From the NCBI GenBank assembly GCA_902765595.1, contig CACXAQ010000022.1:52255-116254 (forward strand): 64,000 nt of DNA, written 5' to 3'. Numbering within the stretch: position 1 is the first letter of the stretch; every line of letters begins with the position of its first letter. The position numbers and the translations under genes are program-made. Positions 50,911 through 58,173 of this stretch are shown here, piece after piece. This DNA comes from Oscillospiraceae bacterium (GTDB taxonomy: Bacteria > Bacillota > Clostridia > Oscillospirales > Oscillospiraceae). Below the pieces are notes generated by a model that saw only the letters and a list, made by a program, of their open reading frames with translations, was not told the DNA's origin and did no database searches.

Positions 50911-52101
50911 ATGAGCATTAAAGTCAAAGGCTTTCTGAAGGACATCGGCGGAGCCTCCCGCGTCACCAAGCTGAGAGAAGAGAACTTCGCCAAGGGCTCT
51001 CCCATCCCCGATCCCCACGACCCCATCCGGGAGCTGGCGGACAAGCTCCATCCGGACTCCATGCAGGTCAAGGTGGTGGACATCCGTCAGGCCTCTCCCA
51101 GCTCCCGCACCTACCGCTTTGAGTCCCTGGACGGGCACATCCCCGTGTTCCAGAGCGGCCAGTACGTGAACTTCCGCCTGGAGATCGGCCAGAGCAAGCT
51201 CTCCCGCCCCTACACCATCTCCTCCGCCCCCTTTGAAGCCCGGGGTGAGCACCCCTTCTTTGAGGTGACCATCCGCCGCAACGTGCCCTACCTGGTGCCC
51301 GATTACTTCTTCGAGCAGGTCCATGTGGGCGACGTGCTGGAGGCCAATCTCCCCTTCGGCTTCTTCTACTGGGAGCCCATGCGGGACAGCAGAACCATCG
51401 TGGCCCTGGCCGGCGGCTCCGGCATCACCCCCTTCCACAGCATGGCCAAGGAGATCGCCTACGGCAAGATGAAGGGCGTCAAGCTCACCATCCTCTACGG
51501 CTCCGTGAAGGCAAACGACATCGTCCTCAAGGAGGAGCTTGCCGCCATCGAGGCCGCCTGCCCCGACGTGAAGGTGGTCCACGTCCTCTCTGACGAGCCT
51601 GACTGGCCCGGCGAGAAGGGCTTCATCACCAAGGAGATCATCGAGAAGTACTCCGAGGGCGACGTGACCTATATGTTCTGCGGTCCCCTGCCCATGTTCC
51701 GCTTTGTGAAGAAGGCGCTGGACGAGATGGGCGTGCCCCTGCGCCGCTTCCGTCACGACGTGGTCAATAACCCCGCCGACATCTCCACCCTGCCCGGCTA
51801 CCCCAAGGGCACCGAGAAGAAGACCTTCAAGATCACCGTGGTCCGCGGCATCCAGGAGGATGTGATCGACGCCAACGCCGCCGAGCCCGTAGCCGTGGCT
51901 CTCGAGCGGGCCGGCATCAAGATCGACACCCATTGCCGCAACGGCGAGTGCGGCTTCTGCCGCAGCCACCTGCTCTCCGGCGAGATCTTCGTCTCCCCCA
52001 TCGGAGATGGCCGCCGCCGCATGGACAAGGAGATGGGCTGGTTCCACGCCTGCTCCTCCTGGCCCCTCAGCGATCTGAAGATCAAGATCCCCATCATGTA
52101 A
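50911..52101 (+). CDS. Ferredoxin reductase-like flavoprotein fused to a 2Fe-2S ferredoxin domain
   Basis: A 396-residue electron-transfer protein. After about 45 N-terminal residues comes an FAD domain (RPYTISSAP binds flavin), an NAD(P) domain (VALAGGSGITPFHSMAKE; MFCGPLPMF), and a plant-type 2Fe-2S domain at the end with HCRNGECGFC...HACSSWP (C-x4/5-C-x2-C-xn-C). This is the layout of phenol hydroxylase/benzoate dioxygenase reductases, with the ferredoxin domain at the C-terminus. In an anaerobe it probably passes electrons between NAD(P)H and the adjacent CrtI-like enzyme. Confidence 0.9.
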   Translation: MSIKVKGFLKDIGGASRVTKLREENFAKGSPIPDPHDPIRELADKLHPDSMQVKVVDIRQASPSSRTYRFESLDGHIPVFQSGQYVNFRLEIGQSKLSRPYTISSAPFEARGEHPFFEVTIRRNVPYLVPDYFFEQVHVGDVLEANLPFGFFYWEPMRDSRTIVALAGGSGITPFHSMAKEIAYGKMKGVKLTILYGSVKANDIVLKEELAAIEAACPDVKVVHVLSDEPDWPGEKGFITKEIIEKYSEGDVTYMFCGPLPMFRFVKKALDEMGVPLRRFRHDVVNNPADISTLPGYPKGTEKKTFKITVVRGIQEDVIDANAAEPVAVALERAGIKIDTHCRNGECGFCRSHLLSGEIFVSPIGDGRRRMDKEMGWFHACSSWPLSDLKIKIPIM

Positions 52102-52115
52102 GCCCCGACAAACGG

Positions 52116-52155
52116 CAGCCGCCGCGGCCTTTTGACCGCGGCGGCTGTTTTTCTG
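52116..52155 (+). terminator. Terminator of the flavoprotein operon
   Basis: A 12-bp perfect stem CAGCCGCCGCGG/CCGCGGCGGCTG with an 8-base loop and TTTTTCTGTTTT, 14 bp after the stop. Confidence 0.9.
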
Positions 52156-52224
52156 TTTTCCGTAAAGAAAGGCTTCTCTTCCCCTGTCATAATTATTCGG
52201 CGGGAGGAGCGAACCCATATTCAA

Positions 52225-52256
52225 AATTCCGAATTCCGCATTCCGAATTCCGAATT
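52225..52256. repeat. TTCCGAA microrepeat
   Basis: Four to five tandem units of ATTCCGA/ATTCCGC just after the converging DegV gene, the same unit as at 4128-4152. Confidence 0.7.
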
Positions 52257-52272
52257 GCTCCTCCGTCCGCTC

Positions 52273-53157
52273 TCAGTCCACCCGCTCGCTGCCCCAGAAG
52301 AACAGGGCCACAGTGCCGGGCCCGGTGTGGGACCCGATGGTGGTGCCGATGTTGTTGATGAGCACCTTGCCGTTGAGCTTGGGGAAGCGCTCCTCCACCA
52401 GCGCCGCCACGGCCTGGGCGTCGGGCAGGCAGGCGGACATGGAGATGAAGCACTTGCCGTCGTAGTCCAGACCGTCCCGGGCGCACTCCTCCATCTTCTT
52501 CACGATCTCCCGGATGACCCGCTTCTTGGTGCGGATCTTGAAGCGGGGGATCAGGCGGCCCAGGTTGTCCATATTCAGCAGGGGGCAGATCTCCAGGACG
52601 CTGCCGAAGAAGGCGGCGGTCTTAGAAATGCGCCCGCCCTTGACGTAGAAGCTCAGGTCCGTGGAGAAGAACCAATGGTGGACCTTCAGCCGGTTTTCCT
52701 CGATCCAGGCGGCCATCTCGTCCACGCTCAGGCCCTCGTCCCGCTTGGCGGCGGCGGTGTCCATCAGCAGGCCGTAGCCGGAGGAGGCGCCCAGGGAGTC
52801 GATGATATAGATCTTCCGCTCCGGGTAGCGCTCGGAGAGGATGTTGGCGGCGTTGCGGGCGGAATTGATGGTGCCGGAGATGCCCGAGGACAGGCACACG
52901 TGCACGATGTCCTGCCCCTGCTCCAGGAAGGGGGTGAAAGCGTCCACGTACTCGGCCACGCTGACCTGGGAGGTCTTGGTGTCCGCGCCCTTGCTCATCC
53001 GGTCGTAGAACTCTTCAAAGGGGATGCTCTGTCCCAGGTCGTCGGGATACTCCACCCCGTCCAGGGAATAGTGGAAGCAGACGTAGTTGACATGAATGGC
53101 CTCGAAATGCTCCTTGCTCAGATCGGCGGTGGAGCAGCAGCTCAGAATATAGCTCAT
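52273..53157 (-). CDS. DegV family fatty-acid-binding protein
   Basis: From ATG 53157 (GGAG 7 bp upstream) the 294-residue protein shows the two-domain DegV/FakB fold: MSYILSCCSTADLS at the start, TKTSQVSVAEYVDAF, CLSSGISGTINSARNAA, IDSLGASSGYGLL and the C-terminal SHTGPGTVALFF. FakB-type members hold a fatty acid for phosphorylation by FakA. No fakA is present here. Its location next to an acyl-ligase/ACP/thioesterase locus suggests a shared acyl substrate, which is an inference. Confidence 0.93.
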   Translation of the reverse strand: MSYILSCCSTADLSKEHFEAIHVNYVCFHYSLDGVEYPDDLGQSIPFEEFYDRMSKGADTKTSQVSVAEYVDAFTPFLEQGQDIVHVCLSSGISGTINSARNAANILSERYPERKIYIIDSLGASSGYGLLMDTAAAKRDEGLSVDEMAAWIEENRLKVHHWFFSTDLSFYVKGGRISKTAAFFGSVLEICPLLNMDNLGRLIPRFKIRTKKRVIREIVKKMEECARDGLDYDGKCFISMSACLPDAQAVAALVEERFPKLNGKVLINNIGTTIGSHTGPGTVALFFWGSERVD

Positions 53158-53183
53158 GGGAAGTCTCCTTTCCGGTTTTATCA

Positions 53184-53212
53184 CGCATAAAGCATAATCC
53201 ATTCCCCGTCAA
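53184..53212 (-). promoter_or_regulatory. Promoter of the degV gene
   Basis: Minus-strand TTGACG (complement of 53207-53212), 17 bp, TATGCG (complement of 53184-53189), 26 bp before the start. Confidence 0.5.
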
Positions 53213-53250
53213 GAGGCAAGAAACGATCCTCTCCTCTCCCTCTACGCATC

Positions 53251-53288
53251 GGAGCGCCCCCGGCGGCAAACTCTACCGGGGGCGCTCC
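53251..53288 (-). terminator. Hairpin after the XRE regulator gene
   Basis: A 13-bp perfect stem GGAGCGCCCCCGG/CCGGGGGCGCTCC with a 12-base loop, between the XRE gene and degV. The T-tract is missing. Confidence 0.6.
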
Positions 53289-53321
53289 GACTTCTCTACG
53301 ATTTGTAGAATCTCAGTGTTT

Positions 53322-53951
53322 TCAAGGCTTTTCGGCCTTCTGCGTCTTCTCGCCCCTGCGGGGCCGCTTGCGGATGTGGAAGCTCAGGAACACGATGACC
53401 TCCGCCAGCACGGCGATCAGAAAGATCTGCCAGGGGTTGTGGTTGAGGAAGAGCAGATAGAAGGCCACGAAGAGGCTCAGCACGAACAGGGCCACCACGT
53501 ATTTCAGGTGCTTCGTCCGCTTGAACACGCACAGCAGCACCAGCAGCGTCAGCATGGACACGGGGAAGGCGGCCGCGAAGATCTTCCAGCGCACCAGGTC
53601 CGCCAGCCACAGGGCCACGTAGGCGGTCAGCGCCAGGGTCCAGACCCCCACCACCGCGATGGCGATGATGACGCTGGTGCTGTACACCACGTCCTGCCTG
53701 GGGTCGTCCGGGGCCTGGGGCGGCTCCCAGTCCGTGTGGGAGGAGAGGATGTAGTCCACCGTCACGCCGAAGAGCTCCGCCATCTGCTTGAGGACGAAGG
53801 CGTCGGGGATGGCCTCGCCCCGCTCCCATTTGGAGATGCTCTTGTCCGAGTAATTCAGTTTTGCGCCCAGCTCCGCCTGGGTCAGGCCCGCGGCGGTGCG
53901 GAGGTTGATGATGTTCCCCGCCGCCACCAGCTTCAGTTCATCCAGCTGCAT
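53322..53951 (-). CDS. XRE-family regulator with a membrane C-terminal domain
   Basis: The 209-residue protein has an N-terminal XRE helix-turn-helix (residues 8-65: NIINLRTAAGLTQAELGAKLNYSDKSISKWERG) and four hydrophobic segments from about residue 85 to 195. Such membrane-anchored XRE proteins are common in clostridia, and their signals are unknown. The start is ATG 53951 with GGGAG upstream, preceded by a good promoter. The longer frame to 54074 overlaps that promoter. Confidence 0.88.
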   Translation of the reverse strand: MQLDELKLVAAGNIINLRTAAGLTQAELGAKLNYSDKSISKWERGEAIPDAFVLKQMAELFGVTVDYILSSHTDWEPPQAPDDPRQDVVYSTSVIIAIAVVGVWTLALTAYVALWLADLVRWKIFAAAFPVSMLTLLVLLCVFKRTKHLKYVVALFVLSLFVAFYLLFLNHNPWQIFLIAVLAEVIVFLSFHIRKRPRRGEKTQKAEKP

Positions 53952-53979
53952 CGTGATACTCCCGGGAAGAATTGTGGCC

Positions 53980-54008
53980 ATTGTAGCACAAAACCGGGCT
54001 TTTTTCAA
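53980..54008 (-). promoter_or_regulatory. Promoter of the XRE gene
   Basis: Minus-strand TTGAAA (complement of 54003-54008), 17 bp, TACAAT (complement of 53980-53985). Confidence 0.75.
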
Positions 54009-54018
54009 TGCGCGGGTC

Positions 54019-54046
54019 TGGACATTTTTTGAATCTTGTGTAAAAT
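54019..54046 (+). promoter_or_regulatory. Promoter of the VTT-family gene
   Basis: TGGACA (54019-54024), 16 bp, TAAAAT (54041-54046), divergent from the XRE promoter with about 10 bp between their -35 boxes. Confidence 0.5.
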
Positions 54047-54101
54047 GTTCGTTGTCGCCCGGCTCGAAAAGCATTCGCCCGGGCAGAGGGAGGGATCAGC
54101 C

Positions 54102-54824
54102 TTGAGGGAAAACGAAAACGGGATCCGGCGCCTGGGGCGTCTGTTTTTGCGTGCGCTGCCGCTGCTGGGTCTGGCCGCCGCGGCCCTCTGGCTGTGGCGG
54201 AGCGGGGAGCGCTTTTCCCTGGACACGATCCTGCGCTATACCCCGGCCCGTCCGCTGCTGGCGGCGCTGTTTCTCCTGCTGCTCTACGCCCTCAAGAGTC
54301 TGTCCCTGATGCTGCCGGTGCTGCTGCTGGACACGGCCTGCGGCGTGCTCTTCCCGCTGCCGACCGCCATCCTGGTCGCCACCCTGGGCACCGCCGTCAC
54401 CCTGACCATCCCCTATTTCATCGGCCGGGGCGCCGGTCCCGACATGACCGAGCGGCTCCAGCAAAAGCATGAGCGCCTGCGGGAGCTGCGGGAGCTTCGC
54501 AGCCGCAACGAGCTCTTCATCGCCTTCCTGATCCGGATCGTGGGCATCCTGCCCTGCGACGTGGTGAGCCTGTATCTGGGCAACACCCGCCTGCCCTTTG
54601 GAAAGTATCTGCTGGGCGGCGTCCTGGGCTTTCTGCCGGACATCCTCACCGCCACGGTGGTGGGCATGAAGGCGGACGACCGAAGCTCGCCATGGTTCTG
54701 GGGCGCCATCGCCGTCAATCTCCTGGTGGCCGCCGGCTCCACGCTGTTTTACACCTGGTACCGCCGCCGCGCCGCGGCCGGGCCCGATGACGATGCGGGC
54801 GAACCAATCGAGCCGCAGCCCTAA
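54102..54824 (+). CDS. VTT/TVP38-TMEM64 family membrane protein
   Basis: About 240 residues with five to six membrane segments. The central part (LLDTACGVLFPLPTAILVATLGTAVTLTIPYFIGRGAG...) and the RIVGILPCDVVSLYLGNTRLPFGKYLLGGVLGFLPD region match the VTT (SNARE-associated, DedA-related) domain, thought to move or scramble lipids. TTG 54102 is preferred because GAGGGAGGG lies 9-14 bp upstream. An ATG at 54036 lies on the -10 box of the probable promoter. Confidence 0.85.
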   Translation: MRENENGIRRLGRLFLRALPLLGLAAAALWLWRSGERFSLDTILRYTPARPLLAALFLLLLYALKSLSLMLPVLLLDTACGVLFPLPTAILVATLGTAVTLTIPYFIGRGAGPDMTERLQQKHERLRELRELRSRNELFIAFLIRIVGILPCDVVSLYLGNTRLPFGKYLLGGVLGFLPDILTATVVGMKADDRSSPWFWGAIAVNLLVAAGSTLFYTWYRRRAAAGPDDDAGEPIEPQP

Positions 54825-54851
54825 AGGCCGCGTTTCCGGCCACAGCCTCCC

Positions 54852-55344
54852 CGCCTGTTCTCGCAGCATGTCCCCGCCTCCCCCCTCGGGGGAGGTGGCT
54901 GACCGTATGGTCAGCCGGCAGGGGCCTCTCCCTCGCCTGTTCTCGCAGCATGTCCCTGCCTCCCCCGTCGGGGGAGGTGGCTGACCGCATGGTCAGCCGG
55001 TAGGGGGTTCTCCCTCGCCTGTTCTCGCAGCATGTCCCCGCCTCCCCCGACCGGGGAGGTGGCTTACCGTATGGTCGGCCGGTAGGGGGTTCTCCCCCGC
55101 CTGTTCTCGCGGCGCATCCCCGCCTCCCCCCTCGGGGGAGGTGGCTGACCGTATGGTCAGCCGGTAGGGGGCTCTCCCGCCTGTTCTCGCAACATGTCCC
55201 CGCCTCCCCCTCGGGGGAGGTGGCTGACCGTATGGTCAGCCGGCAGGGGCCTCTCCCCCGCCTGTTCTCGCGGCGCATCCCCGCCTCCCCCCTCGGGGGA
55301 GGTGGCTGACCGTATGGTCAGCCGGCAGGGGCCTCTCCCCCGCC
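54852..55344. repeat. Six tandem repeats of about 82 bp
   Basis: Units begin with CGCCTGTTCTCGC at about 54852, 54934, 55016, 55098, 55178 and 55259. Each contains a CCTCCCCC/GGGGGAGG stem, a GGCTGACC/GGTCAGCC stem and a variable C-rich tail. Differences are mostly in the spacers and stem-flanking bases. The stem module resembles the dispersed hairpins elsewhere in the window, but here it is amplified head to tail. Confidence 0.9.
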
Positions 55345-55389
55345 GTTTTTCCTCTCATCCATTCATCTCGAAAAAAGCAAAAATAATGC

Positions 55390-55418
55390 TTGACATTTGC
55401 ATATGCTTCTGCTATTAT
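55390..55418 (+). promoter_or_regulatory. Strong promoter ahead of the tRNA fragment and tRNA-Ala
   Basis: TTGACA (55390-55395), 17 bp, TATTAT (55413-55418). It is 37 bp before the tRNA fragment and 210 bp before the intact tRNA. Confidence 0.8.
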
Positions 55419-55454
55419 ACTCCTTGCTCGCGGGGCTCCGGCCCCAAAGCATCT

Positions 55455-55479
55455 GGGGGTATAGCTCAGCTGGGAGCGC
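55455..55479 (+). pseudogene. 5' fragment of tRNA-Ala
   Basis: The first 22 bases of the intact tRNA-Ala (GGGGGTATAGCTCAGCTGGG plus AG) are repeated here exactly. The sequence then continues CGC (two bases deleted) and diverges. The acceptor 5' strand and D-arm are present, the rest is missing. Confidence 0.85.
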
Positions 55480-55628
55480 AAAGCGTTTTTAACCAGCCCC
55501 CTGTTGAGAGTTGACCCCAGATCGTGTACGCCCCCACTGTTTTGAACTTTTCAGAGTGATTTTTAGGGGTTTCAAGCGAGATCGTGACGATTTCGGCACA
55601 ATAATTTCATAAACAACATATCTCCTTC

Positions 55629-55704
<76 letters not shown>

Positions 55705-55712
55705 GATATGTT

Positions 55713-55746
55713 GAAAGGCTTGTATTCTACGGAATGCAAGCCTTTT
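55713..55746 (+). terminator. Terminator downstream of tRNA-Ala
   Basis: AAAGGCTTG/CAAGCCTTT stem with a roughly 14-base loop and T5, 9 bp after the tRNA. Confidence 0.8.
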
Positions 55747-55817
55747 TGTTTCCCCTATTATCTAAAAATGGGATTGTATTGGTACCTTCCACCGCCATTC
55801 AGGTGCTTTTCCACGGG

Positions 55818-55870
55818 AAAGGCCGCTTCTGCAATCGAACGATTGCATGCAAAAGCGGCCTTTCTTGTTT
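55818..55870. terminator. Compound hairpin
   Basis: Outer stem AAAGGCCGCTT/AAGCGGCCTTT (55818-55828, 55853-55863) enclosing an inner TGCAATCG/CGATTGCA hairpin, followed by CTTGTTTT. It may terminate transcription coming from either side. It lies at the edge of the AT-richer region. Confidence 0.6.
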
Positions 55871-55935
55871 TCTGGAAATGTGTTTCACGGTGAGACAAAT
55901 TTCCCCTTAATAGTAATAACTGCAATCATAATAAC

Positions 55936-57000
55936 TTAGAGCTGCGTTAAAACAATTCTATTTAATGCATCCAGCATTGGCTTGAAGGAACTAAAGTCAA
56001 TTGTCTCAAAATGAGAATATATATATTTCGAAAAGACTTCTTTTCCATAGTGGTTTTTATCACCTTTTTCAACTTTCCGGTCAAATCTTCTCCCATCTAT
56101 CACTTGATTCAGCACGCTTTCAGGAAACAAATCTTCAATCTCACACTCTGTTTTCCCCTCGGGAAGATTGAGCGTTAGAAGAAATAGATTAGTATTTCCT
56201 TGAATACGATGATAAAGGCTCGAAAAAAGATTAGCCTTTTCTTCCTGACTCAGGTTTGCCATTCTTATAAATTTTTTTAAAGGTCGATCACTACTTGTCT
56301 CATTATCAAGCAAGAGAATTACATGGCATTTAGGTGGCTCTTTCGCTTGGCTCTGGAAGAACCTATAGTAATTTGGAGGATTCCCTTTTAAACTATTATA
56401 GCACTCAAATAAGAATGCAAATGTATCAGCGCCATCTGGATTAATCTTGAAATAGTACTTAAATCTAGGCGTCCTTTTCAAAAAGGATATTTTAAAATCA
56501 TACTTGCCAGTCTCTTCGTCTTTTGCTATAAGGTTTGGGTAATCTAGATACATGCTTTTTAAGGCCGCTTTTATATATACAACATCTGTTTTTCCTTCTG
56601 TAATAATTAGCGGCTTTTCGTTCGCAAAAAAGTATTTATAAAACAAGAATTTCTGGTAATCTTTTTCCCTTCCGCATAGATGGAAGGCATCATGCTTGTT
56701 TGAGTCACGCCTGTTATTATATAAATCAATTTGATCAATAAAAGCTAATCTGCCTTCAAGCTGGGCCATTGTTGCAGAGGCTCCATTAATTGTAATATCT
56801 TGCCCCCTATATAGATGATTTGCCATTGCGCGGGTAGTTCGATAAAATCCCCGATCTATATTAATCTTTTTGTTAACTATCAACCCAGTGACGGTTTGTT
56901 TTGAATCCCTGTATGTTAGGCGAGTTTTGTTTTCATTAATCGAAAAGCCCATTCGAACTATTTCTGCCTTAACCTGTTCAATAAAAGCATCATATTGCAA
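55936..57000 (-). pseudogene. Truncated retron-type reverse transcriptase fused to a TOPRIM domain
   Basis: The 354-residue frame starts at a TTG one codon after an in-frame TAG (57004-57006). Residues 10-52 (EIVRMGFSINENKTRLTY, VTGLIVNKKINI) match the segment that follows the YxDD catalytic box in retron reverse transcriptases. Fingers, palm and YxDD are absent. From about residue 128 a TOPRIM-like domain appears (PLIITEGKTDVVYIKAAL with Glu135; HVILLLDNE with Asp232). RT-TOPRIM fusion is the layout of retron Ec67. As preserved it cannot be a working reverse transcriptase, though the TOPRIM part could still fold. Confidence 0.75.
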
Positions 57001-57208
57001 ACTCTATCTGAACTTTATATTCAGATTTGACAACTACGCTTTTCAAAAAGTATGATAATATACTTTTCTTCCGCCCCAATGCGGCCTCTGCGAACTCCGC
57101 CCAGCGTTCTTGTTGTTTTCTAATTAGCATCTCTATTTCCCAAGCCAAATGCGATAAACCAGCTTGCTCCGCAGCTAGCGATGCAAGCTGATTTGTTATC
57201 TCTATCAA
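56990..57208 (-). CDS. Small hypothetical frame next to the retron remnant
   Basis: A 72-residue frame from TTG 57208 with a helical middle (LAAEQAGLSHLAWEIEMLIRKQQERWAEFAEAALGRKK). It matches no family I know, has no clear ribosome-binding site and runs 11 bp into the retron remnant in another frame. It may be the end of a gene destroyed by the same deletion, or not a gene. Confidence 0.25.
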   Translation of the reverse strand: MIEITNQLASLAAEQAGLSHLAWEIEMLIRKQQERWAEFAEAALGRKKSILSYFLKSVVVKSEYKVQIEFAI

Positions 57209-57443
57209 TTGTTTAAGAAATAATGAAAAGTAATCTAAAGAAAACGTGATAATGGGGAGTACTAATGAAATAAAAAAGGGAGTTTCCCATAGTTAAAGAT
57301 ACCACACCAAATATGATGAACCCACGCTTATACACTACCAGCTATAATAAACCGCAAGGACAGCAATTTGATACTGCTGTCCTTTCTTTTATAAAATTGC
57401 AGTACACAGAAAAAAGCTGTAAAATGATAAATATATTTGTCCT
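57209..57443. other. Gap with a small hairpin, no supported gene
   Basis: AT-rich. AAGGACAGCA/TGCTGTCCTT (about 57356-57384) forms a perfect hairpin followed by TCTTTT, a likely terminator for something once transcribed toward the response regulator. No coding frame of quality. Confidence 0.5.
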
Positions 57444-58173
57444 TGTAACAATTCTCGGACATTTGCCTGTTATACTATTTGCAAAAAGAAAAGGAATTGT
57501 CGAGGACGACAGTTTTTTGAATAAGATGTTGGCCTATAACCTGACCGCAGACGGCTACGGCGTGACTTCTGCCCTAAACGCCAGAACCGCAGCCGAAGCT
57601 ATCCGCCAGCGGGAATTTGATTTAGTGCTGTTGGACATCAACCTGCCAGACGGGAACGGTTTTGAGCTGTGCAAGCGGATCAAGCCCCAGCACCCGGACA
57701 CCATCGTGATTTTCCTGACCGCCAACGATCAGGAGAGCGACCAGATACGGGGCTATGAGGTGGGCGCGGTGGACTACATCACAAAGCCCTTTGTGATCGG
57801 GGCCTTGCAGCGAAAAATCAAAGCCATGTTCGCCATGCTGGAACACCACAAACCGGCCAAGGACATTTACGACGACGGGCGGCTGTTTCTGGACTTCTCG
57901 GAGCAGACGGCTTCCTTAAATGGCAAGCCCCTGACCCTATCCCCGATGGAGTATAAAATGCTGAACCTGTTCCGTAAAAATCCCCGGCAAGTGCTGACCC
58001 GTGGGCAGCTTTTGGAAAAGCTGTGGGATATAGACGAGAGGTTTGTGGACGAACACACCCTGACAACCTCCATCAGCCGGATTCGCAGCAAGATCGAATC
58101 CGACGGCGGAGCGCCCTACATCAAGACCGTTTACGGCATGGGCTATCAATGGACGGGAGGCGAGGCGAAATGA
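57424..58173 (+). CDS. OmpR-family response regulator with a damaged 5' end
   Basis: Receiver domain: IVEDDSFLNKMLAYNLTADGY, phospho-acceptor Asp71 in LVLLDINLPDG, FLTAND and DYITKPF. A winged-helix output follows (LSPMEYKMLNLFRKNPRQVLTRGQLLEKLWD ... TTSISRIRSKIE). Family members begin M-x-x-I-x-L/I-V-E-D-D, but here IVEDD is preceded by AKRKG and no start codon follows the AAAAGGA ribosome site at 57489-57494. The first in-frame ATG (57424) lies upstream of the probable promoter -10 and would add a hydrophobic tail. Expression may therefore be reduced. It overlaps the kinase gene (ATGA). Confidence 0.8.
   Translation: MINIFVLVTILGHLPVILFAKRKGIVEDDSFLNKMLAYNLTADGYGVTSALNARTAAEAIRQREFDLVLLDINLPDGNGFELCKRIKPQHPDTIVIFLTANDQESDQIRGYEVGAVDYITKPFVIGALQRKIKAMFAMLEHHKPAKDIYDDGRLFLDFSEQTASLNGKPLTLSPMEYKMLNLFRKNPRQVLTRGQLLEKLWDIDERFVDEHTLTTSISRIRSKIESDGGAPYIKTVYGMGYQWTGGEAK
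57444..57476 (+). promoter_or_regulatory. Promoter/operator block of the two-component operon
   Basis: A 33-bp block beginning TGTAACA, continuing CGGACATTTG and ending in the -10 box TATACT. The same block, with identical spacing, lies at 59304-59336. It probably binds the response regulator. Confidence 0.7.

Noticed and set aside
49330-52224. Open frame of 964 codons on the minus strand opposite the CrtI-like and reductase genes
   Set aside because: Same antisense artefact. The low-complexity His/Val/Gly-rich translation has no recognisable domain.
54852-55344. CRISPR array
   Set aside because: The whole 82-bp unit is repeated, with no unique spacers and no cas genes nearby. It is a tandem repeat.
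55236-55514. Reading frames across the tandem repeats and the tRNA fragment
   Set aside because: They translate hairpin repeats and tRNA sequence and have no protein-like composition or start signals.
55936-57300. Complete retron defence system
   Set aside because: The reverse transcriptase lacks fingers, palm and YxDD, the frame is closed by a stop at 57004-57006, and no msr-msd-like inverted repeats flank it.
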